Source of the DNA: Lepidurus packardi
Taxonomy: Eukaryota; Arthropoda; Branchiopoda; Notostraca; Triopsidae
Direction of reading: 5' to 3'
Assembly: GCA_023053545.1 (NCBI GenBank)
Contig: JAKZAN010000007.1
Location: 7,688,001 to 7,752,000 of the forward strand
DNA length: 64,000 nt
Shown here: positions 26,301 to 37,600 of the stretch, piece by piece
How positions within the stretch are numbered: the stretch's first letter is position 1
Layout of the letters: the number at the start of each line of letters is the position of its first letter
Translations under genes and position numbers: made by a program
The notes under the pieces: generated by a model
Told to the model about the DNA's origin: nothing
The model's input: the letters and a program-made list of their open reading frames with translations, nothing else
Database searches by the model: none

Positions 26301-27253
26301 TACCAACTGGTTCAACAGTTCTGGAAAATTTTACACCAGACGCCTTACCCTATGTGTTTTCAAATTCAATAAAATTCCCAGCTCTAGCCCTTTATAGCAT
26401 CTGTTGGCTTTAGCCTGGCATTGCTCGACTAGTTGGCACTTTTTTCATGTTGCTTTGTTTGTCTAGGTGAGATATTCTGGGACTATTACTGGCAAGGGAC
26501 ACAACAACGGCGTTCTAAAATTCCGAATACGCAAACGCTTGTTCTTGGTCTGTTTTCTTTCAATTAAATCTGCTCATTAGACCATACCATAGATGTTTTA
26601 GGAAAAACATACTTTACCCTACAATAATTGTTCTCGTGTCCTTTTTGTCTTTTTTTACCCCTTTGCAAGTTTAACTTACAAAAGTAAAATGTATCCCAAC
26701 CCTCTTGACTCAGTGTGTGGTACGCTATGAGAACAAAACAGCTCGAGACTGACACGACTGGTTTGGCAAAAAGGAATGTGCACTCAAACCCTACACACGA
26801 CGACAGATATTGTAAGCAAGTATTTGTGAGCTCCTTTGGCCTTGTCGTGAAAGAAAAGGTTTAAATTAAGCCTTTTCCTCTTACTTTTTGCTGGGGTGAA
26901 GAGAGTCTTAATAGCTGGAGAAGAATTTTACGCGTATCTGGCGGAATGTAAACGTGCGAGAGATCCTTCTGAGCCTGCATGGCTTGTTTCACAGCGTCCA
27001 AGGCTTCGGAAATGCTGTAGGAATGTCGCTTATGGTCAGGGCTGGCGGAGCACGGTTCGGATTGAGTACCTGCATGCGAAAGGAAGGGAGTAAACAGCCG
27101 TAACTTCTAATTGGCTAAACAACCATGGAATTTACCTGCAATAATACCATCCATTTGTTGCAAAGCTGCCTCCAACATTTTGCTAGCTTCTGCGTGAGCA
27201 CTAAGAGCTGCAGCAGCAGCACTATTGTCGTCCACTTTGTTAGTGGGCTTCAT
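18890..27253 (-). CDS. Liprin-beta (PPFIBP-type) scaffold with large proline-rich insert
   Basis: Scaffold of the presynaptic active zone/cell cortex that pairs with liprin-alpha. Exons in coding order: 27253-27136, 27069-26885, 24779-23598, 22693-21893, 21743-21570, 21507-21349, 21023-20925, 20868-20746, 20691-20472, 20209-19921, 19859-19697, 19639-19337, 19279-18890; 1401 residues, all in phase. Residues 1-40 carry the liprin-beta start motif SKMLEAALQQMDGIIAG. The coiled coil is at ~763-873 (ERLQRLEGDKDSLQMQV, ELLSRSSAETHKLEL). FKRGGVRATAGPRL (~1100) is a family hallmark. Three SAM domains lie at about 1118-1185, 1212-1275 and 1302-1366; the third is nearly invariant (WTNHRVMEWLRVVDLSEYAP). 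Unusual: exons 3 and 4 (394 and 267 codons) insert ~660 disordered Pro/Ser residues, with SH3-ligand-like KPPRPRPRPPLQK, between N-terminus and coiled coil. Exon 3 is open up to an ATG at 25085, so a second N-terminus is possible. Introns 22694-23597 and 24780-26884 hold no other gene. Confidence 0.92.
20343..20372. repeat. Poly(A)/poly(T) run, ~30 bp
   Basis: Uninterrupted A tract on the + strand, inside a liprin-beta intron (20210-20471). On the coding strand it is poly(T), ~130 bp upstream of the acceptor of the next exon. Its length may vary between individuals or reflect sequencing error. Confidence 0.85.
25460..25500. repeat. (CA)n microsatellite, imperfect
   Basis: ACACACACACTCACACACAA followed by CGCACACACACACATAC, inside the 2.1-kb liprin-beta intron 24780-26884. 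Short CACA runs recur at about 25676-25688. Confidence 0.85.
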
Positions 27254-28626
27254 AGGCACTTCAGAAATTAAAAAAACAAAAACTATCGAAACTAAACGAA
27301 TTTAAACACAAAACGAGGTAAAAACACGTCAAGTAAACAACTCAGCACCGCCTCGAACTTTTTTTTTGGCCTCCTTTATTCAGTGTATATTATTTCCGGC
27401 TAGATGGCGACGGTGCATGAGATTGTGAACAAAAGGAGGGGGGAAATTAACCAAAAGAACGATGTTCAATGAAAAGATGAGAAAACACGCTTTTAGGACG
27501 ACATTTTAATAAACCGCTTTCTTCATTACATAGACTAATGCAAAAATAGGTGCCCACGAAATAAAGCTGCAAAGATTTTGCCCGCCACTAGCTGTACAAT
27601 ACACACAAAAATAGCTGGCTGCATAAGACTTTTCAAACCACGCAGCGAGTTATCTTAGATCTTGGAATAGTACTTGGATCTCTTATAGGGCAAAGGATTG
27701 GGGCACACAGAAAATCAAGCAAGGCATTGCAATGGCTGAACAACCAAAAGAATATGATCTATCATTGTTTTTTTTTACAAACTTCAGGACTTTTCTTCCC
27801 ACCGGCAAAATTAAGAGAAAAATTCCCTATCTCATTTTGCCGTTGTCCCTTAGATTTCTGATCGAAAAGTTATAAGGAGATGGCATAGCTACCATTAGCT
27901 AAGAACGTGAGGATGCGCAAAGGTTTTGCCAACGTCCTTTTAGTTTTCTCTTAATCCTCGTATGCAATTGCATACGTAAATATCATGCATTGCTGTTACT
28001 TGTTAGTTATGTACAATTGACGGGTTTTTCGAAATATCAGTGTCGTAGGAGGCGAAACTTAAACATAAAACAAGGAATCAAAATGGCACTACGGTGTGAA
28101 ATTCTGGCTTCTCGAAAAATGACTTAATTCACCAAGTCTTTTCCTTAGTGAACTACAGTAATATAAGCAACGATAAGAGAAAGAACAAAGAGTTAGGGAA
28201 TGGGAGTGTTAAAGATTGTAGACCTGTTTTGGTCCATCCGCAGACAAAAGGCAAGCTTGAGAGAGGGAGCCAAAACTATAAAAGGTCCCAACATAAAAAT
28301 AATTAATAACGTTAGAACGCAAAAAACGTTTCACTATGATGAGTCCAAGTTCGGACCGTCTTTCCTTTTTAAGCGTAACGTATTCGAAGTTTGCGCTTTC
28401 CAACTAAATCTTTCTTCTTTCATAAACTCTTTAAAACAATATTCACAAGTCAATGGATCGGCTATCTGCAATTGGCATCCCCAATAAGCTAACGGTCACT
28501 TCGCCCTCTTCGGAGACATTTTGCGGGTCCTGTGCGTTAAGAAAAATGGGAAAATTAGATTCTTCACCATTAAATCCTAAAAAAACACATCGAAAGATGA
28601 AATACCTGGGAGGGCGAAGCCTCATC
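27254..28626. other. Spacer: liprin-beta promoter/5' UTR and Fe65 3' UTR
   Basis: No recognisable coding region. Liprin-beta is transcribed away from this segment, so its promoter lies near 27254-27700. The Fe65 3' UTR enters from 28626. I see homopolymer T stretches but no TATA box or clear polyadenylation signal. Confidence 0.5.
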
Positions 28627-31600
28627 TCAGGAGTTTCCCACAGTGACTCCTCCGCTATTAGCCTTGTCACGTTTCAACGAAAAGGAGCCCCATACTGATT
28701 TCAATGCTGCTCCTATGCTCTCTATGCTCCGCGCACTGCCTGTCGGAGTTAATGCTGGATTGTACTGGCCTGCTGCGTTGGCTCGACCTCGGAGAGCCCC
28801 ATGAGCATCCAGGCACTTCTGGTAGCGGAGCTAGAACACAACATTTCTCATGAGCAACACGTCTCTTAAATTCACTTTCAAAAATTTAGAATTACCTTGC
28901 AGGCCGCTTCAATGGTTTTGCAAAGAGCTCCCGAAGAAGGCTGGCAGTCAAAGATATGAGCTTGGAATTCATCATGGGCCGTATGGACAATAAAACCACA
29001 ATGTTTGACATTATGCCCGATACCCATAAACGACAAGAACCTCACCCTACACTCCAGCAACACTTGACTGTCATCCTATAAAGAAAAACAAAATTGAACA
29101 ATTTCATACAACAACATTCGCTATTCCAAGGGCGCAATTCAGTGTTATTAAAAGGATTCAAAATCGTAAAGTGCTCACATCTGGTGGGGTAACAGTAACA
29201 ACAGAGGGTGCAACCGAAACGTTGACTTGTTTCCATTCAGACGCAGGAATAGATCCGACTAGTCGATCAATGGCATCGTTGAGAACTTCTATACCCGTAG
29301 GGCGCTGAACAGGCGTGCAGCCCACGTAAGAAGCTTTTAGGACTTTGCGTGGTTCTTCCATAGGCGTGGGAAAACATTGGCCTGCGAGGAACTGCCCACC
29401 TCGGCTCACATGCCTTCTTTGTTCCGTGGGTAAATTGCTGGGTCTGATCATGGCTTTGCTCCCGGCATCCTGAAACACGGGCTTGCTCAGGGACTGCACC
29501 AAGTTCCGTTCAATCATAATTTTCTTGCAAATATCCCGTAGAGTATTGGCGATGGTCCTAGCAGGCGTATCGCAGCGAAATACATGGCACATGTGTCGTC
29601 GGGTCGTGCGATCACGCGCCACGTAGGCAAAATCCCTGCCGATGCAAATGAGAGCAAAATGTTATCAAGGAAACGCTAAAGCAACATGCGCTTGTGTCGT
29701 CCTTGTTTTTGTTTCTCCTTCACAAGCCGTTCATGCAATGGATACAGTACTGTAGGTTGGCATGCTAAGGACTATAATTAACTGATTAGGTGGCCAGACG
29801 TTCTAAACAGATCGAATTTAGCCTGCATATGTCTACCCCACCATGAGAGTAGAAATCAAAATGTGAGTGAACTCCAACCGCGTGCAGGGAACACACTTGC
29901 AGTGTTACAACAATGAACCTCAAAAAACAACTATTGTTTCTTTTTACCTTTCCCTACATTCCCGGCAAAGTTTTTGTTTCGAAGGATAGAATAAAACAAA
30001 GAAAAGAGAGAAAGGAATTAATATGAATGTCCCATTGCTCCTCCTGAACAAGTTTATCACTAAAACAAACATGTGGGATTGGGAATGATTGAACGATGAA
30101 AATTACCTTCCGTTGTCTCTTCCCACGCCCCAGACTCGTATCGTGTGTATCGGTTGCGTGTTCAGCACAGTCAAAGTTTCCGGATCCACTAATTTCAATG
30201 AGCCTTCATCCAAATCCATAAACAGATCCTTTCCCTGCTCAAGACAAAAGGTCTCCAATTACCCCATTACTCTTATTAGAGAATGAGAGAAAAGACTGAA
30301 TATAGGACAAAACATTTACATCGCCCCATCTTCCCACCACATCCAACAGATCGTGTCGCCCCAAACTTAAATCCACAATACAACGGTTTACAGCTTTGCT
30401 GCTGCGCTCCGGAGTGAGATCTTCTTCTGCAATCTCAACCCACCCCAAGGAACGGACGGCAAATCGAATCGGTTTTTCTTTGGGTTCACTCGCCAAGGAT
30501 GCTGGGTAACTTCGTCGTCTTAAAGACAGAGCGAGAAAGAGAGAAAACAAAACAAATGTATTTTTTGTTTCTCGTATTCGATAGTTAGTAAAAAAAAACA
30601 GAAAAAGAAATGTGCTTTTACTTGTATGCAGCTTCTTCTTTGAAACGTCCAGCGTCCAAATCTGATAAGGCAAAGCTGGTTGTGCTACGTGGGACACAAG
30701 GTAAAACAGGACTTTGTATACAATCCGGCACTGCCTGCAACAGACCATGAATAATGGATTATAATTCTGCATAATAACGTAATGGGAAAGGTATCCGTGA
30801 AAACTAGGCCTTGTAAAACTCACCACTGCTTCCGCTTCTCTTATCATCTGACGTTTAAAGTCGGCTTTATTGACTAAACTCGTTGGCTTGGACGGAGGCT
30901 CGCGCTGAATCGTACCGCTCTTGATATGCCAGTAATACGGTCCGTCCGCATCTTTTACCAAAAAGAACACTTTATTAGCAAAAGGTTGTCTAAAACGAGC
31001 TTTCCTAGAGGGGACCAACCTTCGTGTTTCTCCCAACCTAGAGGCAATACATTTTCTTGAGCCAAGCCAAGCCACGCCTTTTCTTCCGTTTCATCTAAAG
31101 TCGACTGACTGTCCAAAATGGACGAGTCTTCGTTCGTCCATGTGGTCTTCTGGCTAGCAGTAAATGCAGTAGGTCTACCGTGAACAGGGGCTGGTTCGCT
31201 GACGGATAAGACGGATGTTGAAGAACTGGTAGATCCTCTGGCGCCGCCCATATCCGCATCGCCTTCCGCAGGACTGTCTTCGGAAGACGGAGACGCCAAA
31301 TCCATGGGCGCATCCCCAGACCTACTCCAGACAGAAAACTGCTTTAGCAATAATGTTGGGTGAAAGACTTTGTTAGCCAAACAACAGAAACTACAATTCG
31401 GTTTCGCGATTGTTTTTCTTTCTATTTTTTGACAACTTTACCTATCCGCAAAATTGGAGTTGGAATATCCACGATTGAACACATTGCCAGTCAGACTACG
31501 CCCAGTCCTACATAAAAGCAACCCCGAAAAGAAATCAATAAACAGTTCCCCCACTTCATTATTAAGCTCTTGGAATTAGTTTGAAACGTTCCCCTCCGGA

Positions 31601-34600
31601 AGGAAACGGGGAGAAGAAAACATGTAGAAGCACTTTGGCCAACAACTTGAGCGGAAATTCTTTAAGAAAGGCAAAACACGAAACTTTAAAAAACATGGAG
31701 CAGCTGCCCTATATTGCATATACATGCTATTAGCGGTGTATCTTTTTTTTGTTAAAAAAAGGGGAATCCTTCCGCGGGAAGCTTTGCGAAAGGTTTTATT
31801 TCACAAAAGCTACAGCTGGTAGTCGTACTTTGTTTTTTAATTCAGGGAAAAACAAGCAAATACCAACTAGCGTGACTCGGGGTTGTCGGTATTCGATATA
31901 AAGCATTTGCAAAGCATGTGAACGAACTTGTTACCGCGTTTTTTACGATTCGGCCAACCTTTTCCAACTTTCTGCGTTGTTAACTGAGTAATTTACCTAT
32001 GATAACTATTCCCTTACCTGTTATTATCGAAATCCGGACTGCTGAGATTCAACACGGGTCCGACATCGACGTTCACACCCATCGAGTGCACGTCCAAGGA
32101 CGCGTACGTTCTTCGGTTACGGGTCGAATTCATCTGGTTCATTCCCAATTTATCTCCCACGCGTGAAACCAAATCCAATTCCATGGCTAGATCCTAGAGG
32201 GGTCCCAGAACGTTAATGAAACTTGACATTAACTTGTACATTTGGCTAGACAGATAATCATTTACGCCTTTCCAAAGTGCCTTTCATAAGAGTTGTTTGG
32301 GTTAAGCTTTATCAATAAAAAGAAGACGGCCCTAACTCCCGAGTTTCCCTGTAGTAATATTAACTTGCTGGGAATAGGGCAAAAAAAAGGGAATAAAAGG
32401 GCAAAGGTTTCTAACTGGTACTGTTTACAATGCATGCACATAACAGTAAACAAAGAGTAGAGAAAAAACTACGTCATTTTTTTATGACGGACTTTACCAT
32501 GTTAGCTAATTGAGAGGGTAAGATGTCCATGTCGAGTCCCAGAGCTGCCAGTGAAACCAAGGAAGCTAAAGACGGCTCAGTGTTGGAATTAAGTGCGTCA
32601 TCCAAGCGTACGGAATCGAAGTGCAGCTGATAATTAGGATTTTCGTAGCTCAGTCGTCCGTTTTCTGCCGATCATAGAAAAGAAGCAGACGCTTACACAA
32701 CAGATCAATACAAGGGATGGTCACCATGCCAATTGAAACAACTATTCCCCCCCTTTCCCCTCAATAGTCGTTATATCTTTCACCAGCGACTCTCGTTACT
32801 CAAATACAACATCCCTCAATAAGAATCACTCACAATTTAGAGATCCAACATTACGTTGACACATCAAAGTAAGAAACCATACAAGTAAAACTACGCCAAT
32901 TAACCCCATTTTAAAACAAACTTTACTAGCTCTTCAATAAATCTTCCACCGCGACAGCACAAACTAATTATCAACTCCTCTAGAAACATCCATCTTATTT
33001 TTTATTACGTGCTCCCATAACAAATGTGAAGAAGAAAGACAAGTGAAATCATGGTAGGAATCATTTTCGTATAATTTCTTCGACCGGCTGCGTGCGTAGG
33101 AGTCTCGGAGGGGCGGAAGAAATGATTATAGAGCCCTGTAATATAGCCTAGTCAGCAGCTTTGTCATCTCTGTTAGGGTGTAGGGCCCAGCCATAAAAAA
33201 GATCTCAGAATCAAACCAAAATAAAAGGGCAACAAAAAGAAAGGAAATAAATAAGAAGCCAGTTCTCATTTAGGCTGCGTCCCTTCCTTGTCACTGAACT
33301 GGAAAGAATAATCGGAAATGCATTTCTTCTCTCTCTCGGCCAGATTTAAATTGTTCTCTGCAAGATTCCTCCTTCCCGGCTTCGGCTTGCATTTCTTCTT
33401 CGACTAACCAGTTGGATAAGCAGTCTAGTCAGACCCTAATAACTTACTAAAGACGAAAGAACAAAGGAGAAAATGACCTACAATATAAAAAATAAGTGTT
33501 GTGCAACGCACCTACAAAGAAGTAAACGAACTTAACCTAACTAGAGCCGTACGTGGAAACCACTAACGAGAGTGGGGTTTTTGTTTTTCTGAACCTCAAC
33601 GGTTAATAGCTAGCTTAAACTTTGACAAAAGTAACGTTCTTTCGGCGACCCGAAGCAATAAACAAAGACTCGAGCTTGGCAGACTCCAAATTTCTTCTTC
33701 TTTTTGTTTCTCTTCCCATCTCGTACACCAGTACACCTTATGCTTGGTCCCAAGAATCCAACTAACGCTGGAAACATGCGATGATGCGTATTTTCCTATT
33801 GGGTCTTCACTGCGGACGGCTAGAAAACGCGAAAGGACTTCAGGGACTACAAGTGGGGTCTTCTCGACTGCAACAATTAGATTTAGACTGTCGGTGCAGT
33901 GTAGCATACGGCATGTGGAGTCCATGGAGAAAAATAGCGTCCAATTCCTTCCTTCCTCTCTTCCTCTGTCGACCTTTTAGTACGAGAGGCTCAAAATTTA
34001 TCTGAATTACGATTTTCTCGTTGCCTCTAGTAATTCATACATTAAAAGACAAGCCTGAGTACCACACAATGCTACGGCCCGGAGAACTTAATAGCTCGAG
34101 CAGCGCTAATTTTCTCCCAGGGCTGACGCGGCAACATAAAATGATTTACAAGAAAGAATAACCATAGCAACCGTGGTTAGGCGTAGTACATACAGAGTAT
34201 ACGTAGAACTACTGCTGCCTGGTTAAGTCGAGTCTACGAAAAAACGGGGATAAGAAAGTCAGTAACGCTTTTTTAAAGGAATCAAAGCGGAACTGAGACA
34301 GAAAAGCTCGAGTAGGAAACAAGACCATGCGAAATGGCTCGGCAAGCTACTCGCTGACTTGAATACTAAAAGCTGAAGTTACACAGGCTTTGTCTCTTGC
34401 TGTGTACTAAGTGTAATACACAACAATAGCTGCAGTATGCGGCCCGGTATTGATTATAGGAGTTTGTGTCGCCACGTGTTAGAAAAGCCTTCTTCCAGGA
34501 GTGCTTTTGATGGGTTGTCGAGCGTCAGCAGGCGTTGAAGCATTGAATACAAAAGCTGCATTAGCGACAAGTCTTCTTAGGTCAATCGGAACGCGGATCA

Positions 34601-34677
34601 GCAAGTAAGGGAGAAAAAAATATAAGATTACCTAGAAACACTTCTTCCTCTCGGCTAGGGCTTGCCAAGTTGGCCAT
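28627..34677 (-). CDS. Fe65/APBB family adaptor (WW-PTB1-PTB2)
   Basis: Cytoplasmic/nuclear adaptor whose second PTB domain binds the NPxY tail of the amyloid precursor family. Exons in coding order: 34677-34632, 32664-32498, 32193-32018, 31507-31442, 31321-31020, 30951-30824, 30734-30622, 30518-30320, 30234-30107, 29635-29179, 29075-28896, 28830-28627; 721 residues. The WW domain is at ~243-274 (LPLGWEKHE, DADGPYYWHIKSGTIQREPP). PTB1 is at ~350-482 (FAVRSLGWVEIAEEDL, TIRVWGVGRDNGRDFAYVARD). PTB2 is at ~537-660 (VLKASYVGCTPVQRPTGIEV, VRFLSFMGIGHNVKHCGFIV, LRYQKCLDA). The C-terminus SVWGSFSLKRDK matches the Fe65 tail. Odd: the second signature Trp of the WW domain is Arg269 (codon CGC), while Trp248 and the YYW core remain. 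The first intron (32665-34631) is ~2 kb. Which vertebrate paralogue it equals cannot be told, since it probably predates their split. Confidence 0.93.
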
Positions 34678-37600
34678 GATGTCGACTGATGCAACTTGAA
34701 ATTTTCGGTCACCTTACAACTTGTCCCAGAAAGACAAAAAGCAACCGTCTTCTGGAATGAAAACTCCTACAACTACAAATCGTCTTTTCTGTACTCGTTC
34801 GGTTAAGAGTGAACGGTAATCCCAATCAAACTGGTCCGTTTGTGGATGGGTCCAACGAGAATCCTACTCGAGAATCCACACGCACAAGTTGGTCGCACCA
34901 ACGAGCCAATCGCTCGGGTATTCTTCTCAACGTTCACGCACGCTATAAACTATCCTATGATCAGGTGCTGTAACATGATCAAGCTCGTTGATATCAAGGT
35001 CTTGTGCAAAACCATAAGGGGGTTTCTCAACAATGCTGTTGGAATAAATAAGCCAACTACACAATCATTGTACCGCATCACTTTATCACCACCCCAAAAG
35101 ATTTACTGTTTTCATTTAGGGTTTCCTTAAATAAAAGGCTGACAACTCTCGTTGTAGGCTGCTCCGAGCTGAGTTTTCACGTCCGAGTGCCAAAAACTCA
35201 GCCAAGTTTGTGACTGGCCAAGGTTCCTCGTCGTCCCGCAAGCTTCCCTCGCTTGCCCATGCACTATATACTTTATTGATTGAAAGGTTCAATACCGTTG
35301 GCGACTTGGAACAGCACGCATGTCTCTAGAATCGCAGGAGGACATAAGCGGGACGGCCAAGCAACTTTGCAAGCGTCCTTACGTATGTATAAGGTGGTAT
35401 AGATTAATATGGCTGTAACCTTCAAGGCTGCTGTAGCTCCAGAGACACCCCCCACACCCCATCCCTTCCTAACCGATAACGCAGCCAAATGGAATTTCAT
35501 GCAAGCTCCTTCGATAATGGAAAATTAATAAGACGGGTTCCCGTTTTAGCATCAAAAGCAGAACGCAGTATGACACAGGCATAAGATTATAAGACATACG
35601 ACTCCGAGGCTTGGTGAGTGCAAGATAAAGCCAATGACTTTTCAATACTCTTGCAGGAGGGGGTTCTCGTATTTCATTGTTGGCGCAGTCGGCTGAAGCT
35701 TATAAAACGGTCTAACTATTTTGACTGCATGGACGACAACAGTGAAAGTTTCCGTTGGAAACATACACTCGATTCGCATAACGATTAAGGGTGACTCGAA
35801 AATCCAAGGATTTCAAGACAACAACTGCTGCTGCAAAGCACCACGGGGTTGAGAATTACAAGTCAGGAAATGTCATACGAACGAAAGCAAGCCAAACTTG
35901 AGTTCAATTTACAGCCTGTGGCGGTTGGGGATCGCTGATTTGAAGCTTCGGCAACCAAACTTTCGATTTGAGACCCTTTCAAGCTTTTTCCGTCCTATAA
36001 CCCGTCCTATAAGTCTGAACGACCCACGTACCCTTAAAAAGTTTTTAAAGATTTCTCGGCAACCTCTCGCCGAATTATAAAAGAGAGCATTATTGACTCC
36101 ATTCGCAACTTCAAGATCCTATAACACACAACTTCAGCCACTTGAGCGTACATATCTACCTCTAGAAGAAGAATATACAAAGGATGAGCTGCAGAGTACC
36201 GCAATGTCGTTAAGAATTCGCTCTAGCTAAAGGCTCTAGTGCATCTTGTTGCGTTGGTTGGTTCTGGCTTATGTCACTCCGGTTTATTCCCACCAATAGG
36301 CTTCTTGTTTTTCTCCATAGCGGAGACTTAAGAATATATGGATTTCAGAGTCTTTACTGAGTATCTCTCCATCTCCATTAGCAAATTGTGGTAGTAGTTT
36401 GAGCAGAAATACCGAACCCGAAAGCGTAAGAAAAGAGAAATAAAACTTTCTTCAAAAGCTCTTTCGAGCAAGTGGCAAGAAACGAGAACAAGAAGCATAC
36501 TTAAAGCACGATTTGCACTTGACAGAGATGACTCAAAAAGGGGAAAAAAGACTAAAAAAGAAGGCTAGTAAACATAAAAAATATAGGTAACTCCGTGCCG
36601 CCTTTGGGAGTCTTGTTTTTCTGCCCGTCTGCTCGACGCATATTCAATTTCATGGATCAACAGCAAGAAAGTATTAGAGCGCTGTTTGCGCAGTGCAGAC
36701 ATAAAAAAATATGCAAAACACACAAAGCAGTATCGTTCACCATCACAGCTTGCATTCTACGAATTCTTCTTTCATTTTGCTGGTGGAAAAAAAGTCAATC
36801 ACCTCTCTTAACAGCTTCAACAAAATTGTCTTTCCTTTTTATATTAACTTTAACTAAACTAAATTGCTTTCCGCGTATACACAACGCTATTACCCTGCAA
36901 GATACAAAAAAAAGAAATATCGTTAAAAACCCAGAATCTCCTAACTGTCTCTTGCTATACAACTATGCTCTGGCCAAACAAGGTCGGAAAAGAGGGGACA
37001 AAAAGCCTTCCACCTGTATAATGTCAGTAGCTTAAATCCTTATAGCTTGCCTTTGTATTCGCTGCGTGAGTCAGTCAGGGGCGACAAGCATTCCTTTTTT
37101 TCCCCTACAAAAAATTGTTCTCTTCTTCGTCGGTTGATAGAAGCACGTTCTTAGTTTCGTGTCACGCACCAGGAAAGGGTAGTAATGCGAATTATTTATA
37201 CTATTTATACTCGCCAAGGAAACATAATGTATGCCCGTGAGTTGGCTTAAGCTAAAATCGACCGCCGAACGTTTTTGCACTGTGCGCATATATTTTGAAC
37301 GTGTATAGGGGTTGGAAAACGACGCCTAACTACCAGGACAAGGATACCAGAAAAAGAAAATACAGAAAAAGTGAAGTTGGAAGACCTTTCGTGACCAAGT
37401 TCTCCGTAAAGCGATCACTTGCGCCCTTCTTGACCTGGATGCAGTGCGCTGGCTTCTCAAACAAGGTTGCAAGGTTGCAGGTTGGCGCCCGACACTCCGG
37501 CGACAGTCGGTGACGCCGGCCGTCGCTGACACACTCCTATAGCAACCAAACCATGCATCACCAACGAATGTCTCATGTACAATACACGCAAATTACGCAG

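Noticed and set aside
30239-31075. 278-codon uninterrupted minus-strand frame across several Fe65 exons
   Set aside because: It runs through intron sequence with good GT-AG borders. The spliced model matches Fe65 in phase; the continuous frame does not.
36595-37035. 146-codon frame in the gene-free block
   Set aside because: Low-complexity composition, no recognisable domain, and no splice partners or codon pattern like the real genes nearby.
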